Positions 1 to 9,666 of a stretch of DNA of 64,000 nt are shown piece after piece (the first letter of the stretch is position 1; the number at the start of each line of letters is the position of its first letter). Location of the stretch: positions 43,380 through 107,379 of the forward strand of contig NZ_JAPDIA010000005.1 in assembly GCF_029525575.1 (NCBI RefSeq). Direction: 5' to 3'. This stretch comes from Cohnella rhizosphaerae. GTDB lineage: Bacteria; Bacillota; Bacilli; Paenibacillales; Paenibacillaceae. The translations under genes and the position numbers were made by a program. The notes under the pieces were generated by a model. That model made no database searches. It saw only the letters and a program-made list of their open reading frames with translations, and was not told where the DNA came from.

Positions 1-268
1 AGGACGTGCCGGGCACGCCCGCCGTCGTCAGCTCGGCCATCCGGTTGCCCGCGTAGGGCGCCGCCGGCGCGTTGGCGCTGCTCGCCACATGGGAGAGCGC
101 GGTCACGTTGGCTCCCCATTGCCAGCCGTCGGTGCCGCCTTCGAACCCGCCGATCTCGGCGTCGAGCACGGCGGCCGACGCCCGTCCCCCGTCTCCGGAA
201 GGCATGAACGGCAGCAGCAAAGCCAGGCAGACCGTCGCGGCCAGCCAACGTTTGGATATAAGCTTCAT
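1..268 (-). CDS. Secreted protein, N-terminal part (runs off window)
   Basis: The minus frame opens at an ATG at 268, preceded by a strong AGGAGG ribosome site, and runs off the left edge. The first ~30 residues are a Sec signal peptide (MKLISKRWLAATVCLALLLP, cleavage likely near RASA-A). The mature start (roughly EIGGFEGGTDGWQWGANV) resembles the first strand of carbohydrate-binding modules found on secreted Paenibacillus glycosidases, so a cell-surface or secreted polysaccharide-active enzyme is likely; this is inference because only about 89 residues are visible. It follows the sugar importer and hydrolase genes in the same direction but is separated from them by a terminator hairpin, so it probably has its own transcript. 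Confidence 0.7.
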   Translation of the reverse strand, partial: MKLISKRWLAATVCLALLLPFMPSGDGGRASAAVLDAEIGGFEGGTDGWQWGANVTALSHVASSANAPAAPYAGNRMAELTTAGVPGTS

Positions 269-297
269 CACAAGCCTCCTCTTGATCGTGCTATCTA

Positions 298-347
298 TAT
301 AAAAAGAGCAAGCCGGCATCGGAAAACCAAATGCGACTTGCTCTTGC
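298..347 (-). terminator. Rho-independent terminator after the hydrolase gene
   Basis: Read on the minus strand, AGAGCAAG and CTTGCTCT form an 8-bp stem around a loop of about 24 nt, followed by a run of T. It lies just downstream of the hydrolase stop codon and upstream of the secreted-protein gene. Confidence 0.6.
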
Positions 348-382
348 GACCTCGTCCTTAGCTGCGGCTCGCGCGGCGTGAA

Positions 383-3300
383 TCAGTGGCGTTGAATGGA
401 CAGCCGCACGCCCGCCAACCCGCAAGGCGCGAAGGCGTAGGCTCGGCCGGGAGGAGGCCCTTCCGCCGGTCCGCTTCTCCACATCCAGGGCGAAGCGATG
501 CGCGCGGGCGGGCCGGCGTGATGCGGTCCCCATACGTTCTGCTGGGTAGCCGATACGATAATGGACAGCCGGTTAATCCCGGGGGACAGCAGCGAGGTGA
601 CGTCCGCGGCGGCAGCGCCCATATGGATCGGCAGCCGGCAGCCGTTGACGCGTACATGCGCCGCTGCGCCTTGCAGCCCCTCCGGCCGAATCACGTATTT
701 ATTGGACGCGAGCGACCGTTCGTCGGCCGCGATCGGCTCCAGCGCGTATTCCACCTGCCCGCCGTAGAAGGGCAATCCCCTGATTCGTCCAATCGCCGGA
801 TGCGAGTCTCGGCATGCCTGCCGATATGCGAAATCCCGCTTCGCAAGGCATGACAGAAAAGTCGCCCAGCACATAGATCGGCTCAAGCTCCAGAAGCGGA
901 TCGAAGACGGGCGCGGTCAGCTTCAGTTCGTTCTCGCCGGCCGAGAGCGCGCACGCGACATCGTAAACGGCGAACGCGCGGTCCATCCATCGCCCCGATG
1001 GAGAAGGTGCGAGCGTCATGCCGTTGACCTCGAGCCGCATCCGGCTTCCCTGCTCGACGGCCAATCGAATGCGCGCCGGAACGGCGTCGACCGCGAGGCG
1101 GAACGCCGCCTCGAACCCCTCCGTGCTTGCGCTCGGCGCCCGCTCCGCGATGCGGCGTTTGTACTGCACGGCATTGTCCCACGGATTGCCGTCGAAGCCG
1201 TTCTCCCGATAGAGCAGCGGGCACGCCCGGTATACGGACACGCCTTTCATCTTTAGGTGTCTGCCCGTTACGTTCGCATAATCGAGCATTAGCGCGTTTT
1301 CGCCGAGCGGAACGATGCTTTGAATCGGCAGGCTGCCGTCGGAACCGGCTACCTTCGCAGCCGCGCGCCCGTCTTCCCGCACTTCGAGGTTCGCCTCGGC
1401 CGGGACTTCTTCCGCGACCGGGTCCGCACCCTCCGCGGTCCGCATAAACGGCAGCGACGATCCGATCCGGGCGAACGCCGCCGCGTCGTCCAGCAGCAGA
1501 TAGCAGCAAGACTCCCCCCTGCTCCAGCCTCAGCTCCTGCGCCTCTCCGGTAGCGGCGGCCGGAACGGCCGTTCCGCGCAGCAGGTCGAGCCGCATCGCC
1601 GCCGGCGCATGCAGGGTCAGCTTCACGGCCAGCGGCTCCGGCGCGCTGTAGGCAAGGAACAGCAGCCGCCCGCCTTCCGGCAGCACGCGCGACTGAACGG
1701 CAAGCCCGCGAATTTCGACCGCATCGGAACCCTGCGCCGCATCCGCTCCTTCGTCCGCCGGCCCCCCCGCAGCCCTCGCCGGCCAGGCTCAGCCCGTACC
1801 CGCAACGCCGTCGGCTGTCCGCCGACCAGGCCGCGATCAGCGCGTCCGCGGACGCGCGGACGAACGATTCCGGCCGCCGGGCAGCCAGCGCAGCCAAGAC
1901 GTCGTCGCGCATGCCGTCCACGCAGTCCGGCATGCGGTCCCCCAGTACGCGCACGATGCCTCCCGCGGCGGCATAAGCTTCCAGCAGTCCCACCGTCGAA
2001 CGCATCGCCGACTCCATGCCTGCGGGGGAGAATGACCTCGTCGTAGCTCGCAGCGCCGACGACCCATCGGCCGGCCGCATCGATTCGGCCGTGCCGGGCC
2101 ATGATCTCCTCGTCGCCCAGGTCGTAATCGATGCCCGCATCCGAAAGCCGCTGCAGCAGCGTCTTGTACGACGCCACCATCTCCTCGAAGGGATGGCCGG
2201 CCGCTTCCCAGCTCGTCGTGGCGGGATACAGATAGGCGGTCCGGGTCGGATGCAGCAGCAGGACGCGCCTGTCCGCCTTCCCCTGGGTCAGCGCAAGCTG
2301 GGCCCGCGCGATATAATCCGTCAACTGCCTCAGCTCATACTGCCACGGCAGGCGCCAATCGAACGATTGCGGATGATCCCGCTTCCTCGCGCCGGCGAGA
2401 GAGGCCGCCGTCAGATGCGGATTCAGGAAGTCGATGCCGTGCGCGAGCAGCCAGTCTCCGATCCGCTTGAAATCCTGCGTCGACGCGTCGAAGCCGCCCG
2501 CGCCGAATGCCTCGCACAGCGTCCGCGCCTTGCCGAGCTGGCGAGAGACGCTCGCCGCCTCCCGCACGGTGACGAGGAGCGCGTCGGTACCGTCCGCCGA
2601 CAGCGGGCTGCACGTCAGGAAGTCGATTCCCGGCCAGTCCATGTATTCGTAGAGCGACATGACGCCCGGAGAGAAGCGCACCCACGGAATCGGCCACTGA
2701 TGCTCCAGATAGTGCCCCGTGAACGCAAGCCCGTTCGCCCGGCACCACTCGCCGAGCGGGATGACATAGTTGTCGCGCCAGAGCTCGAACATGATCCGGT
2801 AATAATCGGCGCGCACTTCCTTCGCGTCGCGCAGACCGCCCGTACCGTCTTCGGCGTCCTGGAACAGCAGCGGCAGATGCGCGATCAGATCGTAGCCGGC
2901 GCGGTCCGCGAACTGCGCGGCGAACCAATAGGAGAACGGGACCGCCGTCTCCGCCTGGAACAGGTTGCCCGGCGACACCTCCGGCTCGTCGGTGAACACG
3001 GCCGGTATCGTCTTGCCGAAGCTGGCGCCGAAGCGCGCCTTGTAGCGCTCGTGCGTCCGCTCGATGAACACGCGCGCGACCTCCGGCCGCAGCAGATCGA
3101 CGTAGGCGAAGCCGCCCAGCCAGCCGTTCGTCTCCGCGGCGCGCCAGTCGTAGATCAGGTAAGAATGGCCATGCTGCCCCCATTCGGACGAAGGCATTCC
3201 GTCCAGACGGCGGGTCAGGCGCATCCGGCCGGCCGAAGTGCGCTCGAACGCATAGACCGCGATCGGCTGCCCGGGACTGGACAGGAAGTGCGCATTGGCA

Positions 3301-3689
3301 TACGGCAGCTCGCCCGGCCCCGGACGCTCCAGAATCTTCTGGCCGGCGGACCGGCTCAGGCAATCCGGCAGCTCGGCGGATACGTGCCCGCCCGCGAAGC
3401 CGGAAGGATACGAATTTTCGTCGTATATATAAAGCTGAAGACCCCTTTTCTCCGCTTCGTCCAAAGCGGCCGCAAAAAGGTCGAACCATTCATCGCTCAA
3501 ATACTCGTTCGCAAGACCTGGACGCGGGTGAAAAAATCCGCCGCCCATGCCCATCTCCTGCAGCCGGGCGACCTGCTCCCGAATCTCCTCCGCGTCGTGC
3601 CGTCCGTTAATCGACCATAGCGGCACGGGCCGGTACTTGGCCGGCGGATCTTCGTAGGCCTCCAGCCATTCGTACAAGCCGTTTTGCAT
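383..3689 (-). CDS. GH106-like glycoside hydrolase, broken by four +1 frameshifts
   Basis: The N-terminal 500 residues (PLWSINGRHDAEEI, then FFHPRPGL and YDENSYPSGFAGG) match the large Glyco_hydro_106 / alpha-L-rhamnosidase-like family; C-terminal parts look like beta-sandwich and jelly-roll sugar-binding domains. It has no signal peptide, so it is probably a cytoplasmic enzyme acting on imported oligosaccharides; substrate unproven. Reading requires four frame changes, each fixed by removing one base from a homopolymer: G5 at 2024-2028, C7 at 1762-1768, C6 at 1514-1519 and C4 at 777-780. After those edits the span is exactly 1101 codons with continuous family-like sequence. It is the last gene of the sugar operon, 12 bp after the second permease. 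I favour sequencing error over a decayed gene because the same error type hits essential genes in this window. Confidence 0.75.
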
Positions 3690-3701
3690 ATGCGACTCCC
3701 C

Positions 3702-4598
3702 CTACATTTTTAAGGCGCCCTGGACCATCCCTTGAATGTAATACTTCATGCCCAGCGAGAAAATAACGATGAGCGGCAGCGACGAGATGGAGTAGGCGGC
3801 GAACTGGACGCCTTTGTCCGTAATGCCGAACTGCTTGGTGAACTGCGTCAGCCCGACGCCGATCATCTGCATGCTGCTGTCCCGGATCGTGAGAAGCGGC
3901 CAGACGTAATCGTTGTAAGTGCCGACGGTCTGCATAATAAATATGGTCGCCAGAATGGGAACGGACAGCGGGAGCACGATACGGGCGAATACGGTAAACT
4001 CCTTCGCGCCGTCGATGCGTGCCGCTTCGAACAGCGAGGACGGGACGGACGCCATCGAAGTCCGGCACAGGAAGGTGCCGAAGATTTGCCCGCCGGCCGC
4101 GTGCGCGATGATGATGGCAAGCGGCGTGTTCGTCAGTCCCAGCTTCTCGTACCAGACGTAAGCGGGGATCAACGTAAGGATGCCAGGCACCATCATCATG
4201 GCGAGCAGCAGCAGGAACAGGAACTCCTTCCCCGGGAACGCCTTCTTCGCGAACACATAGCCGGATACCGCGGACAGGCCGACGACGAGCAGACTCGCCC
4301 CTCCTGCGTACAAAATCGTATTGAGCACGTAGCGCCAGATGCTGGCGAACGCCTCTCCGTAGTTCTCCCATTGCGGCGGCGAGGGCAGCGACCAGAAGCT
4401 GCCGAGAATCTGCGAGTTGCTCTTCAGGGAGCTGTAAAACATGAACAGAATCGGGACGAGCGTCAGGACGATCAGCAGCGCGAGCGTCCCGATCAACAGC
4501 GCCTGACGGACGGCCGACGGGCTCGGCATCGGCAGGCCGGCGATCGTTCTGGGCGCGCTCGTCGCGCGAACCGGCGCGGGCATAGGCATCCTCCTCAC
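3702..4598 (-). CDS. Carbohydrate ABC transporter permease (MalG/CUT1 type)
   Basis: A 298-residue inner-membrane permease with six predicted membrane segments. The cytoplasmic EAA loop is visible as FEAARIDGAKEFTVFARIVLPL, the site that docks the ATPase. Family: binding-protein-dependent sugar permeases (CUT1). Its start overlaps the stop of the upstream permease by 4 bp (ATGA), indicating translational coupling and a heterodimeric channel. No ATPase gene is present in the operon, which is normal for CUT1 systems that share MsmX-type ATPases. Confidence 0.9.
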   Translation of the reverse strand: MRRMPMPAPVRATSAPRTIAGLPMPSPSAVRQALLIGTLALLIVLTLVPILFMFYSSLKSNSQILGSFWSLPSPPQWENYGEAFASIWRYVLNTILYAGGASLLVVGLSAVSGYVFAKKAFPGKEFLFLLLLAMMMVPGILTLIPAYVWYEKLGLTNTPLAIIIAHAAGGQIFGTFLCRTSMASVPSSLFEAARIDGAKEFTVFARIVLPLSVPILATIFIMQTVGTYNDYVWPLLTIRDSSMQMIGVGLTQFTKQFGITDKGVQFAAYSISSLPLIVIFSLGMKYYIQGMVQGALKM

Positions 4599-6514
4599 TC
4601 CTGCGAGCTTCGCAGAAACTTCATGTTGACGACCGTGATGATCAGGATGACGAAAAACATCGAGACGCCGAGCGCCGAGGCGTAGCCAAGCTCGTCGAAC
4701 TTGGTCGCGGCGTAATACATCTGCAGCGCGGGCACGTAGGTCGAATCCATCGGTCCCCCGCCGGTCACGATCAAGATAGCGTTAAAGTCCTGAATGACGC
4801 CGATCAGCGTCAGGATGATCAGAAATTTGAACTGTCCCGCCAGCAGCGGCAAATGGATGGAACGGATAATGCGCGGCAGCCGTGCGCCGTCCATCTTGGC
4901 GGCTTCGATCAATTCGTCGGGAATGCCGATCAGGCCCGAATAGAGCACGAGCAGCTGCAGGATGCCGACGAACGGGAAGCCGATGAAAATAACGGCCCAA
5001 ATCGCCGTCTTCGGATCGCCGAGCCACGAGTTGGTTAATCCGTCCAGGCCGACGGCTTCCAGGAAGCGGTTGATGAGTCCGACGTTCGGGTCGTACAGGT
5101 TTTGCCAGATCAGCAGCAGCGCGACTGCCGGCACGATCATGGACGTCACGAACGCCGTTCGGAAATAATACTGGAGCCGCTTGCTTTTCAGATGATAGAT
5201 CAGCTCCGCTACGAACAGCGGGGGCACGATGGCTTTGAGAAGGCCCGTGACGATCAGAATGCCGAGATTAACGATGCCTTTGCCGACGTAGTCGTCGCTC
5301 AAGATTCTGCGAAAGTTCGCCAGGCCCACGAACGAAGATCTCCCGCCGGGGTTCCATTCGTAGAGCGAGTGGTACAACCCGGACAGCGCAGGCACGTACA
5401 TGAAGCCGATCAGCAGAATGAAGGCCGGAGACAAGCACAGATAGATCCACTTGGCCTGCCAGATGCGTTTGAAAACGGATAGCCGGTTATATTTTTTGAG
5501 CAGGTAAAGCCCGGCGGCGATCAATAGTAAAGCGGCCGCGGCCGCGGCGATCTGCACGATTCGTTTTTGCGCCGCCGCGGATTCGGCGCCCGCAACGACG
5601 TTCTCCACATCGTAGCTGTAGATGCCGCCGTTCTCCGTCCCGCCGTACAACGTCTCGCCCTTCGCGCCGAACGCGAGCTGCGTCGCCGGAGCGGGCACCT
5701 GCGTCTGCCAGATCGTTTTGCCCGACGAGGAGATCAGATAAAAATGACCGGCATAATCCGCCGCGCCGATCGTCTCTCCGTCCGGCGTCAGGGTGACGTC
5801 CTTGACCGAATCGAGCACGGCGATCTCGCGCAGCTTGCCGCCGTCGCGATCCAGGAGCACGACCGCCGACGTCGTCAAGCCCGCCGCCACGCGGCCTTCG
5901 TCCGATACGGCCACGCTGCCGATCGTGCCGTTCATGCCGGCTTTGAACAGGACGTTGCCGCTGCCGTCCAACAGATACACGTTCTGATCCTTGCCGCCGA
6001 CCGCGATATAACCCCCGCCCGGAGCCGCAGCGACATCGGCCGCGCGGGCGCCCAGCGACGCCTTGCCTTGCGTCGTTCCGTCGGCCGGGTCGATCAGGAG
6101 CAGCTCGGAGCTGTTCTGTACCGTCACGGCTGCCGTAGAACCGTCAGTCGACGGCGCAACGCCTTCGACGCGTTTTTTCAGATCCTGCTTCCACAGCAGT
6201 TCGCCGCCCAAGCCGAAGGCGTACAAGCTGCGGTCGTCCGAGGACGCCAGCAGCCGGTCCGCGCCGGCGAAGCCCACGCTCGTGACGACGTTGCCGGTCT
6301 TCATGACGGCGATCTGCTTGCCGGCCTCGTCGAACAGATAGACATGCGTGTCCGAGCTGCCGACGGCGAGCAGCTTGCCGTCCGGAGACATCGCCATCGC
6401 GGTGACCGATTTTCCTTGTTCCAGATTCCACGCCGTTTGCGCCCGCGCGCTAACCGGCGCGAGCAGCAAACACAGCGCTATAATGGCCCAACCCAGCTTC
6501 CTGGCTTTGCGCAA
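4595..6514 (-). CDS. ABC sugar permease (MalF type) with an N-terminal extracytoplasmic beta-propeller
   Basis: 639 residues, more than twice the usual permease length. Residues 1-25 are a signal peptide ending in ARA-Q. Residues ~30-305 are at least six WD40/PQQ-like blades (recurring SPDGKLLAVG, DRSLYAFGLGGELLWKQ, DQNVYLLDGSGNVLFK). A membrane segment follows at ~322-345, then a complete CUT1 permease at ~350-639 with the EAA loop EAAKMDGARLPRIIRSIHLP. The propeller would sit outside the membrane next to the substrate-binding protein. What it does is not known; capture of polymeric substrate or docking of the binding protein are inferences. It lies between the binding protein gene and the second permease gene, in a single operon. 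Frame is intact through the fusion. Confidence 0.85.
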   Translation of the reverse strand: MRKARKLGWAIIALCLLLAPVSARAQTAWNLEQGKSVTAMAMSPDGKLLAVGSSDTHVYLFDEAGKQIAVMKTGNVVTSVGFAGADRLLASSDDRSLYAFGLGGELLWKQDLKKRVEGVAPSTDGSTAAVTVQNSSELLLIDPADGTTQGKASLGARAADVAAAPGGGYIAVGGKDQNVYLLDGSGNVLFKAGMNGTIGSVAVSDEGRVAAGLTTSAVVLLDRDGGKLREIAVLDSVKDVTLTPDGETIGAADYAGHFYLISSSGKTIWQTQVPAPATQLAFGAKGETLYGGTENGGIYSYDVENVVAGAESAAAQKRIVQIAAAAAALLLIAAGLYLLKKYNRLSVFKRIWQAKWIYLCLSPAFILLIGFMYVPALSGLYHSLYEWNPGGRSSFVGLANFRRILSDDYVGKGIVNLGILIVTGLLKAIVPPLFVAELIYHLKSKRLQYYFRTAFVTSMIVPAVALLLIWQNLYDPNVGLINRFLEAVGLDGLTNSWLGDPKTAIWAVIFIGFPFVGILQLLVLYSGLIGIPDELIEAAKMDGARLPRIIRSIHLPLLAGQFKFLIILTLIGVIQDFNAILIVTGGGPMDSTYVPALQMYYAATKFDELGYASALGVSMFFVILIITVVNMKFLRSSQE

Positions 6515-6592
6515 GTCATCACCCTCTCCGATGCTTCGAAGCGCGGCGTCCCGCGCGGACCGCAGGCGCGCGAGCGGGACGCCGCGTTATTC

Positions 6593-8279
6593 TTATTTCC
6601 GCTCCGGCGGCTGCCGCTCCGGCGTCTCCAGATCGGACAGCTCCTTCTTTTTTATCCTTCAGCGCAGGCTCCAGATACTTGTCGACCGTCGCTTGATATT
6701 TGGTCAAGTACTGGTCGATCGTCATCTTGCCGCCGAAGTATTGCTGGATGAGGCCGACCCACTCTTGCACGGAGGGCTGATAGTCCCACAGTCCGCGGGC
6801 CAGCATATTGTTCGCGCTGGTGAAGCCTTCCGTATTGCCGATCGGCTCGAAGTTCGCGAACGCCTTCGCCATCTCTTCGGGCAGCTCGATATCCTTCAAT
6901 GCCGGCGCTCCCGCGATCGAAGCATCCTTGCTGTTCTGAATGGCGGTCACGTACACCTTGTAGCCTTCCGGACTCGTCAGGTACATCATGAAGTCGACGC
7001 CCAGTTCGGTTTGCTTGGCATCCTTGGATACCAGACCGTAGAACCCGATCGGGATCTGGATCGTGCGCGCGGGCGCCAGCACCCCTTCGCCTTCCATCGA
7101 CGGCATGTTGAAAAATCCGTATTCGAATGCCTTGGCGCCGCCTTTGGCGCCCGATTTTTTCTCGTCGGCCAAGTCCTTCGGCAGCTGCCAATAGGCGCCC
7201 GGGGTCGTGAGCATCGTCGCCGCCTTGCCGGTCAGGAACAGGCTGTACGCCTGGTCCGCGTTCACGCCGAAAAATCCGGGCTCGGTGTACTGGAACAGCG
7301 TCTTCAGATTTTCCATAAACGCCTTCCACTGCGGATTGCCCTCGATCTTGAACGGCCCCGTTTTATCCTTGATCGCCTTCCAGACGCGGAGATCGTTCTT
7401 GGTTACTTTGCTGTTGGAGTCGTTGTACGGATCGGTCGGATCGTACTTCCAGACGTCGTCCACGCCGGGCACGAAGTTGTAATCGTTCGGCTGCGAACGG
7501 ATGACGTTAACCGAGTCCCGCATATATTGGTCGCCGTATACCCGCACGAGCCAGCCCGCCTCGCCGCTCCACATCGAATTGGAGTTGCCCGCGAGCGACA
7601 GCGGAATGTAGCCGGCCGCCTTGATTTTTTTGAACGCTTCGATCAGTTCGTTAAACGTCTTGGGCGCTTGCGTCACGCCGGATTTGTCGAAAATCTCCTT
7701 GTTGTACAGCCAGACGATCTGCACCGATTCGAAGTTAAGCGGATACAAATGATCGTTTTCTCCGAGCGCATCCAGGTTGATGCCCATCGTGCCGAGATCG
7801 AGGCTCTCCTTCCACGCTTTGCCCGTATACGGGTTGTTCTTGTCCAGCCAGGGCAGGAAGTCCACGAACTTTTTGTCGTCCTGCAGGCTGCCGACTTCGT
7901 TGATGACCGCCAGGTCCACGTCCGGCGTGCCTGCGGCGAATTGGGAGGTCAACCATTCTTTGTAGCCGTCCATCGGTTTGTTGTCGACGGCGATCTTAAC
8001 GCCCGGGTGCTTGGCCATGTAGGCGTCCGCGACCGCGTTCCATACGGAAGCGGAGGCGTTTGGCAGCGATATTTTGAAAGTTCCCGACAGCTCCGAACCG
8101 GCCGGCGCGGATGCCGATCCGGAAGGGGATGCAGACGCGGATGGGGCCGATGTAGAACCGTTGGAATCGCTTTCAATCGGAGGCGATGAAGTTTTGCCGT
8201 TGCCGTTCGAGCATGCGGCGACCATGGCGATCGCCAAAGTGGAGCCGACGACCGGCAACCATTTGTTCAGGGCTCTCAT
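6593..8279 (-). CDS. Sugar ABC transporter substrate-binding lipoprotein (C-terminal frameshift)
   Basis: The ATG at 8279 is preceded by GAGGAGAGG; an in-frame TTG 15 bp upstream is unlikely because the ribosome site lies between. A lipoprotein signal ends in VAAC (Cys ~22), followed by a Gly/Ser/Pro-rich linker, then a family 1 extracellular solute-binding domain. It should be lipid-anchored outside the membrane and deliver sugars to the two permeases. The last residues are out of frame because of a T6 run at 6648-6653; removing one base gives an end of KDKKELSDLETPERQPPERK and 561 residues. It is the first gene of the operon and sits directly behind a promoter region carrying two palindromic operator-like sites. 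Confidence 0.88.
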
Positions 8280-8301
8280 AGGACCTCTCCTCAACTAAAT
8301 T

Positions 8302-8331
8302 AAGTATACTTGCATTTATTAATATATACTT
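8302..8331. promoter_or_regulatory. Paired operator-like sites upstream of the sugar operon
   Basis: AAGTATACTT (8302-8311) is a perfect palindrome and a degenerate copy, ATATATACTT, lies at 8322-8331, 20 bp centre to centre (two helical turns). The same motif recurs in front of the neighbouring regulator gene. I infer they are binding sites of that GntR/LacI-type repressor. Confidence 0.6.
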
Positions 8332-8405
8332 TGTAAGAGGATTATTCAAGAGGAAAAATAAAAGACGGCCCGAGGGCCGTCCCGTAAGCGCGATAGGATT
8401 GCGTT

Positions 8406-9524
8406 TCATTCGTCTCCGTTCCATTCGGCCGTGCTGTCGCGAACGATCAGACTTGGCTCGATCTCATCCTTGCTGAACGTTTTGCCGCTCGCGGCCTCGC
8501 CTTCGAGCAGCAATTCAACCGCCCGCTTGCCCACCCGGTACGTATTCTGATTGACGGACGACAGGCTGGGACGGACGTAGCTGCTGACGAACAAATCGTC
8601 GTAGCCGACGACGCTGACGTCTCCGGGGATGGCAATGCCCCTGCGCTCCGCCGCTTTCATCGCGCCGAACGCCTTGATGTCGCTCGTCAGAAAGATCGCC
8701 GTCGGCGGCGCGTCCAAGTCCATGAGCCGGTCGAAGCCCTGGGCGCCCGAGTCGGCCTGCTCCATGGTGCCCTCGATGACGACGACGAGCGTCGGATCGA
8801 ATTCGATCTTATACTGCGACAGCGCCAGCTTGTAGCCTTGAAAACGCAGCGAGAACTCCTGATTGAGTCCCGCGACCGAGCTTCCCGTCAGCACGATGCC
8901 GATCCGCCGGTGGCCGATCGAGAGCAGATGCTGGGTGGCGAGGTATCCGCCCGTCATATTGTCGACGATGACGTACGGGATCTGAAGATGCGGAAAATAA
9001 AAATGCACCGTTACGATTTTGCGGCCTTCGCTCTTCCAGCCGGCCACGATGTCCGCCGATACGAAGTCCGTCTCCATCGCCCCCGGCAGCAGAACCAGGC
9101 CGGAGCGCTCGGAATTCGGCGGCAGCTTCTCGCGCTCCCCGATATCCCATAGCTGGAATTGAACGCGATTTTCCTCGCATTTCTCGTGCAGCCCGCGCAG
9201 CAGGTCGGCGAAAAAGCCATGGTTGAACTGCTCGACCGGCAGCGCATGATAAATCAAATAAATAGTCTCGATGCGCGCTTCGGCGCCGGATGCTTCGGCG
9301 TAGGCGCGGCTGACGTAAGAGCCTTTGCCGCGGACTCTGTAGATGAGCCCCTCCTGGGCCAATTCGGTCAACGCGCGCCGCGACGTAATTTCGCTCGTTT
9401 CATATAATTTGGCCAGCTCGATCTGCGATGGAATCGGTTCTTCGGTCGAGATCTCGCCGTTTAATATTTTTCGTTTAACGTCGTCAACGATCAATTGGTA
9501 CATCGGACGCTTCACTGTCTTCAT
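8406..9524 (-). CDS. GntR-type HTH / LacI-type sensor transcriptional regulator (AraR-like)
   Basis: Residues ~1-75 form a GntR winged helix (PSQIELAKLYETSEITSRRALTELAQEGL then RVRGKGSYV). Residues ~85-370 form a LacI/periplasmic-binding-protein sensor domain (HRRIGIVLTGSS, FLTSDIKAFGAMKAAERRG, VSVVGYDDL). This GntR-LacI fusion is the AraR architecture, used to repress sugar-utilisation operons until an inducer binds. The start at ATG 9524 is chosen for a GGGAGGAG site upstream; a GTG at 9548 is an alternative. It lies directly upstream of the sugar operon in the same direction, with shared operator-like sites in front of both, so autoregulation and local control are likely. Confidence 0.88.
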   Translation of the reverse strand: MKTVKRPMYQLIVDDVKRKILNGEISTEEPIPSQIELAKLYETSEITSRRALTELAQEGLIYRVRGKGSYVSRAYAEASGAEARIETIYLIYHALPVEQFNHGFFADLLRGLHEKCEENRVQFQLWDIGEREKLPPNSERSGLVLLPGAMETDFVSADIVAGWKSEGRKIVTVHFYFPHLQIPYVIVDNMTGGYLATQHLLSIGHRRIGIVLTGSSVAGLNQEFSLRFQGYKLALSQYKIEFDPTLVVVIEGTMEQADSGAQGFDRLMDLDAPPTAIFLTSDIKAFGAMKAAERRGIAIPGDVSVVGYDDLFVSSYVRPSLSSVNQNTYRVGKRAVELLLEGEAASGKTFSKDEIEPSLIVRDSTAEWNGDE

Positions 9525-9553
9525 GCTGCTACTCGCTCCTCCCGTCACAAACC

Positions 9554-9592
9554 TAGTATACTTTACCGATTATTTGAATGCAAAGTATATTT
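9554..9592. promoter_or_regulatory. Operator-like sites upstream of the GntR/LacI regulator
   Basis: TAGTATACTT at 9554-9563 and AAGTATATTT at 9583-9592 match the palindrome seen upstream of the sugar operon. The repeated occurrence in front of both transcription units supports autoregulation. Confidence 0.55.
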
Positions 9593-9666
9593 CCTTCTAC
9601 AGGAAGATCGGTCCGATCCGGACAAGAAGAGCGAAGTTAAAACCTCAGCCAGCGTTTCGCCATGCG

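Noticed and set aside
383..3689. Calling the hydrolase a pseudogene
   Set aside because: All four breaks are single extra bases in homopolymers, identical in kind to those in essential genes here; the restored protein is continuous.
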